40,206 bases of DNA from a virus. Where the stretch lies: the IMG/VR virus record IMGVR_UViG_3300046791_000098, positions 1 through 40,206 of that record. One strand, given 5' to 3'. Positions 7,895 through 15,799 of this stretch are shown in pieces. Made by a program: the position numbers and the translations under genes. Each line of letters begins with the position of its first letter. Within the stretch, counting starts at the first letter, position 1. A model generated the notes under the pieces. It ran no database searches and was not told the origin of the DNA. It worked only from the letters and a program-made list of their open reading frames with translations.

Positions 7895-8338
7895 ATGTTT
7901 AAAACTGAAATAAAAGGATTAAAAGAACTTCAAGTGAAACTTGAACAGTATGATAAAAATCTGGCTAATAAGATAGATGAACAACTTTCTATTGGAGCAG
8001 AAAATATAGCCGTATTGGCAAAATCAAAGGCTCCTGTTGGAAGGTCAGGCAAATTGGGTGCAAGCATTTCAGCAGATGTTTCACAAAGGTTTTCAAAATC
8101 AATTAGTGTTGGAGTTCCTTATGGTGCGTTTGTTGAATTTGGAACGGGTTCAAAAGTTTTTAAAACGCCTGAGTTTAATTTTACGCCAGAGATGAAAGCC
8201 TACGCTTTAGAGTTTTTTGTATCAGGTAAAGGTAAACAGCCAGCAAGTCCATTTTTATTTCCTTCTTTAGAAATAGAAAAGAAGAGAATAATATTTAGAA
8301 TAAAAGAAGTGTTGTTTGGTAAGGGAGGTAAATTATGA
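7895..8338 (+). CDS. HK97 gp10-like tail completion protein
   Basis: The 147-residue protein fits the HK97 gp10 family, which helps form the head-tail neck. It has an N-terminal helix (GLKELQVKLEQYDKNL), then AKSKAPVGRSGKLGASISAD, and the characteristic VPYGAFVEFGTGSK motif. A PASPFLFPSLE segment and C-terminal helix follow. The stop overlaps the next start by four bases (ATGA). It sits between the head closure and tail terminator genes in the standard order. Confidence 0.87.
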   Translation: MFKTEIKGLKELQVKLEQYDKNLANKIDEQLSIGAENIAVLAKSKAPVGRSGKLGASISADVSQRFSKSISVGVPYGAFVEFGTGSKVFKTPEFNFTPEMKAYALEFFVSGKGKQPASPFLFPSLEIEKKRIIFRIKEVLFGKGGKL

Positions 8339-8760
8339 TTAACACAATGAATCCTTTGTTGAATAGTTGGTTCTCTTTAATAGGGAACGCATTGGGTTCT
8401 ACAAGTGTGTTTATAAGTGAAAGTGTTCCTGAAAATTATACAGGGCATTATGTTGAGTTAAGATGTGAAGGAGAAACGGAGGACGATACTAAACATAGTT
8501 TCAGAAGTGATAATATAATTATCACAGATATAGTTACTCAGTTTACAATGGCAATTGATAAAACAGTTGCCGAGTCTATTGATGGTATAATTAAAAACTT
8601 AGTTAGGCCAACTCCACAGACAATTGGTTTACCGGCACAAAGCGGGATTCAAATATTAATAGCAATCCCTGAAACAACTTCTTACTTAGAGCAGTATAGT
8701 TCAGGAAAAAAATATTATAGAAAAATAGTTAGATATAGAAACAGGATAGTTCAAACTTAA
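8335..8760 (+). CDS. Tail terminator protein (probable)
   Basis: A 141-residue protein between the gp10-like gene and the tail tube gene, the usual place of the protein that caps the tail tube and joins it to the neck. The predicted mix of an N-terminal helix followed by strands (GHYVELRCEGETEDD, NIIITDIVTQFTMAID) suits the terminator fold (lambda gpU / SPP1 gp17-like). No single diagnostic motif is visible, so the call rests on size, order and secondary-structure pattern. Confidence 0.65.
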   Translation: MINTMNPLLNSWFSLIGNALGSTSVFISESVPENYTGHYVELRCEGETEDDTKHSFRSDNIIITDIVTQFTMAIDKTVAESIDGIIKNLVRPTPQTIGLPAQSGIQILIAIPETTSYLEQYSSGKKYYRKIVRYRNRIVQT

Positions 8761-8787
8761 ATTCAAACAACTTAAAAACAATAAACA

Positions 8788-9252
8788 ATGGCAACAAATG
8801 ACTTTCTGGCTAACAATGTGGTCTTTCAGTATAAATCAGTAGGGGCCGCCGCTTCTACATGGAAGACCTTAGTGTGCGAAACAGACTTAAATGGTACGCT
8901 CAGCTCAGACGTAACAACTCTTGTAACTAAGTGCGGGCAAATTAAAGCTCTTGGTGTTCCAGGTGCAACGATCAACGGATCGGGTGCAGCTAATACTTCA
9001 CCGACGGCAACTCAGGCATCACTAGCAGAAGTGTTGGATGTATGTAATCTTCAGACACAACTTGAAGGCAGAATGATAAGCCTGTTTGTTGCCGGATCGC
9101 CATCCGTTGCAACGGGTCGGGCGGTACTTATCAGGGGTATTGGTTATTTTACAAACGTTCAACCACACGCTGCGGCTGCTGGTTCATTAACTTTTGACTG
9201 GACATTTGAAATAACAGGTACAGTCGATACTACAGAAGCTGATGAATCATAA
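8788..9252 (+). CDS. Major tail tube protein
   Basis: The 154-residue, strand-rich protein fits a siphovirus tail tube subunit: KTLVCETDLNGTLSSDVTTL, a loop rich in Ala, Gly and Thr, and a closing strand LTFDWTFEITGTVD. It is preceded by the terminator and followed by the chaperone frames, the standard order. Codon choice is less AT-rich than its neighbours, as often seen in highly expressed structural genes. A 55-base gap with a small TAGC/GCTA dyad separates it from the chaperone gene. Confidence 0.82.
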   Translation: MATNDFLANNVVFQYKSVGAAASTWKTLVCETDLNGTLSSDVTTLVTKCGQIKALGVPGATINGSGAANTSPTATQASLAEVLDVCNLQTQLEGRMISLFVAGSPSVATGRAVLIRGIGYFTNVQPHAAAAGSLTFDWTFEITGTVDTTEADES

Positions 9253-9307
9253 GATGTGGTGAGTTGTTTGAATGATAGCTTATGGCTAAACCTATAAATA
9301 TTTATAT

Positions 9308-9661
9308 ATGAGTAAGAAGATAACCGTTGACTTAAATGGTCAGTCTATAACATTGAACTTCGGCGTAGGACGTTTTTATAATTTGTTCAAAGAATCAACA
9401 GGTAAAGATTTGCTTACGTTCTCTGAGGGCTTTGATACTGTTAAATTGGTTGAAGTCACTCAGGGAATTGTTTATGCTGGTTACTATGCAGAATGTAAGT
9501 TGAATAAAGTGTCTCCTTTGTTTACTAAGGATGAAATCTTTGAGGCTATACTAGATTCAGAGACTTCGTTCATTAATGAAGTGTTTACAAAGTATAGCGA
9601 TTCTGTAAGATCTAACGGTGTTGCGCCGGGGGAGGTAGTGAGCCAACTGGAGAACCAATAA
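9308..9661 (+). CDS. Tail assembly chaperone (G-like)
   Basis: The 117-residue protein lies between the tail tube and tape measure genes, where siphoviruses encode chaperones that coat the tape measure during tail assembly. It starts with a short beta hairpin (KITVDLNGQSITLNFGVG) and continues as helices (YNLFKESTGKDLL and others), as in known G-type chaperones. Its last 15 codons overlap an open -1 frame that leads into the next chaperone frame, so a minority of ribosomes probably make a longer G-T fusion. Confidence 0.8.
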   Translation: MSKKITVDLNGQSITLNFGVGRFYNLFKESTGKDLLTFSEGFDTVKLVEVTQGIVYAGYYAECKLNKVSPLFTKDEIFEAILDSETSFINEVFTKYSDSVRSNGVAPGEVVSQLENQ

Positions 9662-9674
9662 CATTAGATTGGTT
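9624..9674 (+). promoter_or_regulatory. Candidate -1 ribosomal frameshift site of the tail chaperones
   Basis: A G5 run at 9628-9632 (CCG GGG GAG in the zero frame) lies where the -1 frame is open (from 9616) and the zero frame is about to end (TAA at 9659-9661). A perfect seven-base-pair hairpin, AACCAAT at 9653-9659 with ATTGGTT at 9668-9674, follows. The -1 product would read through a Gly/Ser-rich linker into the conserved second chaperone domain, which has no ATG at its start. The spacer from slip to stem (about 20 bases) is longer than usual, so the exact slip codon is uncertain. Confidence 0.55.
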
Positions 9675-10017
9675 GAAAGAAGTTGCTTTCGGTTGGCTCG
9701 GATTGATGCCTGAGGTGTTTTATGATATGGAGTTGGAAGATTTCTTTTTAATGCAAAAGGGGTTTTTTAATAGGCGTAAAAATGATGATATGAGTTTTGC
9801 AAAGGTTGCTTTTTATATCGCAGCGATTCATCAAAACATAGCGGGGAAACCATTACATGGAAACAGATTTATAGCAGAATGGTTTGGGGAGAAGGAAAAA
9901 CAAATGACACAAGAGGAACTTGATAAACGCAGTTTGGCGGTAATGGCACAACTTGAACTGGCTGAAAAGATTCGAGCAGAAAAAAAGAAGTTAAAAAAAG
10001 ACGATAGACTTAACTAA
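9631..10017 (+). CDS. Tail assembly chaperone, frameshift part (T-like)
   Basis: This frame is open from 9616 and conserved-looking from GEPITLDWLKE onward, continuing AFGWLGLMPEVFYDMELEDFF. This is the pattern of the second domain of siphovirus tail chaperones, which binds the tape measure. There is no ATG before the domain; a TTG at 9673 or an ATG inside the domain are the only independent starts. I infer translation as a -1 frameshift fusion with the preceding gene. The C-terminus is Lys- and Glu-rich. The stop shares one base with the tape measure ATG (TAATG). Confidence 0.7.
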   Translation, partial: GGSEPTGEPITLDWLKEVAFGWLGLMPEVFYDMELEDFFLMQKGFFNRRKNDDMSFAKVAFYIAAIHQNIAGKPLHGNRFIAEWFGEKEKQMTQEELDKRSLAVMAQLELAEKIRAEKKKLKKDDRLN

Positions 10018-12557
10018 TGGCCGAAACTTTAAAAATAGTAATTGATGCAGATGTAAGCGGGGCGATTTCTGGAGTGCAGCAATTGTCTAAAGTAATATCT
10101 TCTGATTTTACTGCTGCAACAAATGCCGCCTCAGCTTCGGCGGCTAATTTATCAAAAGATATTTCAGCTTCAGTAGCAAAAATTAATTCATCATTAGAAG
10201 GATTAAAAGTTACTTCATTAGATGTTAATGTTAATACTTCCGGGATTGATGCACAGATAAAAGATATTCAGGCAAAGTTTGCAACTTTAGTTGATCCAAC
10301 TATTAATGTACTTGCTAATACTACACAAGCTGAAACACAGATCAATGATTTGATTGCTGAACTTGGATCGTTAAAGGGTTCTGAAATATTTATTCAGGCA
10401 AACGATTCGCAAGCATTAGCGGCTATTAATGCTATTGAAACAGAGTTAAAGGGCGTACTTGATAAACAGATAAAATTAAATGTTGATTCAATAGATGTAA
10501 CAACTAAAATAGAGGATTTAAAGGCTCAGTTATCTTCATTACAAGACCAGCGTATAACAATTAGTGCAGACGGATTGCCGAAATTAGATGCGCAAATATC
10601 AGAAGTAAAAAATCAATTAGATTCGATAAGTAAGAAAGCCGTAGTTGTACCAATTGATGTAAATACTAATAAAGCTATTGATGGAGTTAATAAATTCGGA
10701 AAATCTCTTGATGGATTAACAACCGGATCAATTGCTCAACTACAGAAGGCCGCATTATTATTAAGAACACAACTTGCTAATCTTTCACCTGCTGCCTTGA
10801 AGTCTGATTTTGGAAGGCAACTTGTAACAACTCTTGAAACGGTAAAACATGAATTACGAACACTTGAATCAGAATCTACAAAAACGGCAGAAGGGTTAGG
10901 TAGGCTGCCGAGATCATCTAATCAGATTGCCGCATCATTTTCTAGTTTAGAAAGTATTTTAGAGGGGTCTCGCCATGGGTTTTCTGGCATTGCAAATGGT
11001 ATTGGTCCATTATTAGAAGATTTTGAAAGATTAAAGGTCTCAACGGGATCAACTGGCGGTGCTTTAAACGCATTGGTTAGTTCTTTAATGGGGCCGGCTG
11101 GTATTGGGTTAGCGGTAGTTGCTGTTTCGTCTTTATTGGAAGTATTTGGTGATAAACTATTTGGAGCCGCTAAATCATTATCTGATGCGGAAATAGAAGC
11201 AAGAAAGTTCACGGCTTCAATAGCTGATATTAAAACAGGCATAGATCAATTTTTCTCTAATCTTGACTTTGAGCAGGGATTACAAAAACTAAAGAATAAA
11301 TTAAAACTTGGCGATGCCGCCGAAGTTTTTAATATAGGACTTGATAAACAAAGCGCAGATAAGATTGTAAAAGAAACAGATGAGCAAATTACAAAAGCAT
11401 CAAATGAGATAGCTAGAATTATAAATAATAAAACACAGTTCCTTAGTAAAAGCGGCCAAAAATTAGCTGAAACATTTTTTTCGTCATTGCAAACGGGTGT
11501 TACGGTTGATGTTTCTGGTTTAAATGAAGCTGATACAAAAATATTTAGTATTTTAAATGAGAGTGCGACAAGGATAAACGCATTACAAGAACAGAATACA
11601 AAGGCAAGAAGAATATCTGCTGAGTCTGACGTTAAAATAGAATTACAAAAGGCTGAAGATATAAGGAAGGCATTAGAAAAACAAAAGGATGCATTTGAGA
11701 AATTCCAGAACGAAATAATTGCAAAGGCAAAACAGTTTAATGAAGAATTTGGTAATGCTTTTATAGTGCCAGATTTAAAAGAAAGTTTCTTTAAGTCAAA
11801 GGACGATATATTTAAACTAGCACTTAAAGAACTTCAAGATATTAAAACGGGAAATCTTAAAATAAAACTACCCGTCCTTACTACTTTTGATTTAATACCG
11901 GAAGCAACCGGAGTATCACAAGATACTATTGATAACTTCTTTAAAGGAATAAAAGCAGAAGCAAATATTCCAGTAGAAGTTACTCCCGATATTTCACTTT
12001 CTCCCGGATCAATAGAAAAGATAAACAAGAAATTAGACTTACAAGCACAGTTTAAAATACTTGGATCAGTAGGATTAAAAGAGTTTGACAAAATATTCAA
12101 AGGCATAGCTGATACGGATTTTACAGGAATGAATGAAGGTATTAAAGAGGCTACGAAGCAATTAAAAAACATGATGGACGTTGCCAATACTTTAAACCAA
12201 GCGATAGGGCAAGGATTAGTATCTGCGTTCAATGGTGTTTTCGATGCTATACTTGAAGGTAAATCAGTATTTAAGGCTCTTGGTAATGCTATAAAAGAAT
12301 TAGTAGTCGGAACTATTAAAGCTATTGCTCAGATGTTAATATTAAAAGCTATTACTAATTTAATATTCCCTGGCGCCGGTGGCGCATTTGCGGATAAGTT
12401 TTTAGTTTCTGGATTAGTAGGATCTGCAAATTTCGGAGGAGTAGGCGGTTCTCCTTTTAGTAACGTAATACAAATAGTAGGTCAATCAAGATTATCAGGT
12501 AACGATATAGTAACAAGTTATTCAAGAGCAACAAATTCATCAGGGAGGTTCGGGTAA
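10017..12557 (+). CDS. Tail tape measure protein
   Basis: The 846-residue protein sets tail length and is probably ejected with the DNA. The first 330 residues are helical and rich in Ala, Ser and Lys, with periodic coiled-coil character. A hydrophobic segment follows (GPAGIGLAVVAVSSLLEVFG, about residues 360-379). Another long helical region comes next, and a second hydrophobic block near residues 755-800 with GAGGAF. I see no muralytic domain. By the usual relation of about 0.15 nm per residue, the tail would be on the order of 125 nm. It is the longest virion gene apart from the fibres, and sits directly after the chaperones. Confidence 0.9.
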   Translation: MAETLKIVIDADVSGAISGVQQLSKVISSDFTAATNAASASAANLSKDISASVAKINSSLEGLKVTSLDVNVNTSGIDAQIKDIQAKFATLVDPTINVLANTTQAETQINDLIAELGSLKGSEIFIQANDSQALAAINAIETELKGVLDKQIKLNVDSIDVTTKIEDLKAQLSSLQDQRITISADGLPKLDAQISEVKNQLDSISKKAVVVPIDVNTNKAIDGVNKFGKSLDGLTTGSIAQLQKAALLLRTQLANLSPAALKSDFGRQLVTTLETVKHELRTLESESTKTAEGLGRLPRSSNQIAASFSSLESILEGSRHGFSGIANGIGPLLEDFERLKVSTGSTGGALNALVSSLMGPAGIGLAVVAVSSLLEVFGDKLFGAAKSLSDAEIEARKFTASIADIKTGIDQFFSNLDFEQGLQKLKNKLKLGDAAEVFNIGLDKQSADKIVKETDEQITKASNEIARIINNKTQFLSKSGQKLAETFFSSLQTGVTVDVSGLNEADTKIFSILNESATRINALQEQNTKARRISAESDVKIELQKAEDIRKALEKQKDAFEKFQNEIIAKAKQFNEEFGNAFIVPDLKESFFKSKDDIFKLALKELQDIKTGNLKIKLPVLTTFDLIPEATGVSQDTIDNFFKGIKAEANIPVEVTPDISLSPGSIEKINKKLDLQAQFKILGSVGLKEFDKIFKGIADTDFTGMNEGIKEATKQLKNMMDVANTLNQAIGQGLVSAFNGVFDAILEGKSVFKALGNAIKELVVGTIKAIAQMLILKAITNLIFPGAGGAFADKFLVSGLVGSANFGGVGGSPFSNVIQIVGQSRLSGNDIVTSYSRATNSSGRFG

Positions 12558-14875
12558 TGGATATAATATATACAATGGGGTTTACAAATTTTGAAGAACA
12601 AAGTGTTCAAATTCAAATACAGGCATTTAATCAAGTTGATCCAAGCCCATTACTTGTAGATACTACATTAGTAGGATCGGGTGATCCTCTTATACTTGAA
12701 TCGGTAGATAGTGATGACGATAAAACAAAGGTTATAAAGGGCAGAAAATTAACCATTGGGTTTAATTCAACCGATACAGATAGTGTTACTATTGGGAATA
12801 GTGCTGATTCATTTTCTGATGGGGATGAAGAAGATTTTCTTGTAATTAATACCGTTGGAGGAGTTAGTGCTCCGTTTATAGGGAACCTAATTCTTGATGA
12901 TAATACAGAAGCATTTCAACCAAGACCGAACCCTGTAAGATTATTTGCTAGTGAAGGTTTGGGGACAATAAAGGATATTAAATTAAGAGACGGCAGCGGT
13001 AATATCCCAGTGGGTCATTTTTCAATAATAGAATATATTTCATTATGCCTTAGAGATCTTTTCCCGGGACAGCAGATTCATGTGGCAATGAATTTATATG
13101 AGAAACAACGATATAGAAAAGTATCAGCTAATTTCAACATAACAGCAACTAACAAGTTCAGAATACCTTATTCAGAATTGGGATTTATTATAAATGGTGA
13201 TACAATAGAAATAACCGGGTCGGTGTCTGGGAATAACGGGAGCTATACAGTAACTGGGATAACAGTAAACGGAACTACTTCAATTGATATACAAGTATCA
13301 ACTTCTACTTTCGTTTTGGAAACAACAGAGGTCTGGATATTGAGAACTAATGGGCATACGTTTACAGATATATTTTTAGATGCTACAACTTTTGAAACTG
13401 AAGTAAACGAAAGAGACGATCAGTTTACAGTATTAAATAAAATACTTGATGCTTTTGGTTGCTTTATAACTTTTGACGATGATGGGTGGTATATAATAAG
13501 GTGGGATGAATATGATAGAATTACAATAGGAATAACTATTTTAAAATTCGCAAACTTTGATGCGGGTGATGGTACTTTCCAAGATTATACTAATATTGAT
13601 GTAAATAAAATAATTGCACATGATGAAGACTTTCAATATACGGGGCATAGGCTTTCAAATGATAATGCAGTTAAGAGATTTCAAAGAAGGTGGAAGTCAG
13701 TAGCTCATATTTATAATTTTGAACAACCAAGAGAAGTTCCATGTAATTCTGCCTTTCTTCGTGGTACAGTTGATGATGATGTACTTCCTTTGAAAACATA
13801 TATTCCTGAATGTTGGGAAATACTACGAGGCTTTGGCGCAACAAGTGCAACTCCAAATTCTGATTTAAGAATATGGGTTAGGTATGACGTTAATGATAAC
13901 GAAAGTGAAAGATATTTGGTATTAACACCACAAGCAGCAAGCGGAGGAGAGATAAACTATGCTAGGAGCCAAGGTATAGAAATTGCTGAAAAAGATAAAT
14001 TTGAATTATCATTTGATTATTCTGCTGATTCTGATAATGCAATTAACGGGGCAGCATCAATAACAATAGGGCTTGGTGTTTTATATGGTGATGATAGTAG
14101 TGTTTGGGTTTTAGGAGATAACGCTACATCACCAACTGATGGGGTTCCTGAATGGAAATTATCAAATGTTGATTTGTCTGTTAATAGAGACGTATATCAA
14201 TGGTTTTTTAGTGCAACATCTGGTAGCGAAGATTATACAGAATTTAAAAATTATTCCATTATTGCACCCCCTGCTCCTGTTGATGGTAAATTTTATATTC
14301 ATTTGGTTGCAGCTAATCAATTGGGATCTGCAATAGATGATTTTGCAATAAGGTATAATAATTTAACATTCACATACATTCCTTTGATTAATGGTACTTA
14401 CCAAAAAATTAAAGGTCAACAAGACAAAGTAACAGGAACAAACGATTCTCGTAAAAATATAGAACATGAAATGTTTATAGGAGAACCGGGTAAGAAAATA
14501 CTTAAGGGTGCATTAAAAAAATTCGATGGCACTAATTACGTCTTAACTGAAACATGGAATTATTATCATGATCCAACAGTTTTAACAGATAGTAAGTTAG
14601 CAAAACATATAGTTTACCAATGGTGGAATCAGTACAGAAAAACAAGAACGGTAATTGAATCAGATATTCAAGGGATAGGAACAAGCCCTCCTGGAATGAT
14701 TCACAGATGGAGTATTTTACACGGTGGACAAGAGACTAAAAAATTCATGTTGACTTCTTTTAGGAACATGGATTTTAGAACTTGTGGGTGGAGTGGAGTA
14801 TTTGTAGAAACTAGTTCAGTAAATGGTGATAGGGATTATTCAGATCCTTTCGAATTTCGTTATCTTCAAGAATGA
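12557..14875 (+). CDS. Baseplate hub / tail-associated protein
   Basis: The 772-residue protein follows the tape measure and begins at a TAATG overlap. Its N-terminal 300 residues resemble the hub proteins of Bacteroidota phages and prophages: GRKLTIGFNSTDTDS, a segment on a layered loop (GNLILDDNTEAFQPRPNPVRLFASEGLGTIKDI), and then FTVLNKILDAFGCFITFDDDGWYII. The middle (about residues 430-620) is a strand-rich insert with the look of a carbohydrate-binding beta sandwich. The C-terminus (KSDIQ-like strands, WSGVFVE) closes the hub fold. The hub links tube and fibres; the insert may touch the cell surface. Confidence 0.72.
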   Translation: MDIIYTMGFTNFEEQSVQIQIQAFNQVDPSPLLVDTTLVGSGDPLILESVDSDDDKTKVIKGRKLTIGFNSTDTDSVTIGNSADSFSDGDEEDFLVINTVGGVSAPFIGNLILDDNTEAFQPRPNPVRLFASEGLGTIKDIKLRDGSGNIPVGHFSIIEYISLCLRDLFPGQQIHVAMNLYEKQRYRKVSANFNITATNKFRIPYSELGFIINGDTIEITGSVSGNNGSYTVTGITVNGTTSIDIQVSTSTFVLETTEVWILRTNGHTFTDIFLDATTFETEVNERDDQFTVLNKILDAFGCFITFDDDGWYIIRWDEYDRITIGITILKFANFDAGDGTFQDYTNIDVNKIIAHDEDFQYTGHRLSNDNAVKRFQRRWKSVAHIYNFEQPREVPCNSAFLRGTVDDDVLPLKTYIPECWEILRGFGATSATPNSDLRIWVRYDVNDNESERYLVLTPQAASGGEINYARSQGIEIAEKDKFELSFDYSADSDNAINGAASITIGLGVLYGDDSSVWVLGDNATSPTDGVPEWKLSNVDLSVNRDVYQWFFSATSGSEDYTEFKNYSIIAPPAPVDGKFYIHLVAANQLGSAIDDFAIRYNNLTFTYIPLINGTYQKIKGQQDKVTGTNDSRKNIEHEMFIGEPGKKILKGALKKFDGTNYVLTETWNYYHDPTVLTDSKLAKHIVYQWWNQYRKTRTVIESDIQGIGTSPPGMIHRWSILHGGQETKKFMLTSFRNMDFRTCGWSGVFVETSSVNGDRDYSDPFEFRYLQE

Positions 14876-15543
14876 ATAACGGCTATAATATACAAGGTAA
14901 AAATGTTCGTGTATATAAGTACATTGATACAGCTCCCTTTGAGATTGTTTGCGGTACTAATATAGTTTTAGAATTTAATCAAGAGGTAATAGGAGCAACT
15001 ACACCTGATAGCGGAATGTATTTAGAAAAACGAGGTAGGATGCGGTGGATAAAAGGAACCATTTCAGGGGCCACCACTTCAACAAATGATAGTAATTTAT
15101 CGGTGTTCCATTTTTTAGATGAGGCCGTTTTTGGTGAAGCACAGGATTTAGAAATTATTTATACAGACAACAATGGGGCTACAAGATCGGTAAGAGCTGA
15201 TTTTATTATTGAAAGTTTACCGATAACAGCCGAAGCCGGAAATTCATCTACTTACGATATTAATTTACAAACGAGGGGCGGATATACTGTATCAATATTG
15301 CCCGATCCTACTTTAACAGGTAGTCATGTAAAATCTGATTATTATACGGTTGCAAGTGGTAAGATTTCAGATAGTGAATGGATAGGATTAACAACAGCTA
15401 ATATTATTGAAGTTTGTAGGGAAGGATCAGAGCAGTTAAGTTTAGGATTACCATATAGTTTTAATTCAGGAACCGGAGAAATTACTCCTGATGCGGGAAC
15501 AACGATGGACGGTCAAAGAATGTTTGTAATTTGGACGTATTAA
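14872..15543 (+). CDS. Tail-tube-like baseplate protein
   Basis: The first 140 residues strongly recall the TP901-1-type tail tube family: VLEFNQEVIGATTPDSGMY, then GRMRWIKGTISG, a short FHFLDEAVFG helix, a strand VRADFIIESLPITAEAG and YDINLQTRGGYTVS. The last 70 residues form a separate module that resembles the next gene's product. I infer a distal tube or baseplate ring that shares the tube fold and carries a surface module. The start overlaps the hub stop (ATGA). Confidence 0.6.
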   Translation: MNNGYNIQGKNVRVYKYIDTAPFEIVCGTNIVLEFNQEVIGATTPDSGMYLEKRGRMRWIKGTISGATTSTNDSNLSVFHFLDEAVFGEAQDLEIIYTDNNGATRSVRADFIIESLPITAEAGNSSTYDINLQTRGGYTVSILPDPTLTGSHVKSDYYTVASGKISDSEWIGLTTANIIEVCREGSEQLSLGLPYSFNSGTGEITPDAGTTMDGQRMFVIWTY

Positions 15544-15544
15544 T

Positions 15545-15799
15545 ATGAGCGATATATTACATTATAAAACGGTTACATCATCAAGTGGATTTTTCCATGT
15601 AGGCGTGTCCAGGCCCCAGATAATAAAAGTATCCAGACAAGGAGAGCAGAAAGATTATGGTGGGGCTTTTGGTTTAGCTGTTTTCAATGGCAGTAATTGG
15701 ACATTCTTACCGGGATCTGGTAGTAGATTAACGTTTGGGTCTGACTACCCCGCAACAACAGGGGAGGCCATTCATATAATTTATAAAGTAACTACATGA
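15545..15799 (+). CDS. Small baseplate or fibre-attachment protein (84 aa)
   Basis: The 84-residue protein is nearly all predicted strands. It can be aligned by eye with the last 70 residues of the preceding protein: both have Y-x-TV followed by Ser, then II(E/K)V-x-R-x-G, a Gly/Asn turn near the middle, a Pro-x-x-Gly turn, and end in an I-x-Y/W strand. This suggests a stand-alone copy of the same module, perhaps an adaptor between baseplate and fibre. The stop overlaps the ATG of the next gene (15796). Confidence 0.55.
   Translation: MSDILHYKTVTSSSGFFHVGVSRPQIIKVSRQGEQKDYGGAFGLAVFNGSNWTFLPGSGSRLTFGSDYPATTGEAIHIIYKVTT

Noticed and set aside
9253-9307. Promoter between tail tube and chaperone genes
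   Set aside because: A TTG is present but the box 20 bases later (TAAACCTA) is a poor match, and the small dyad lacks a T tract.
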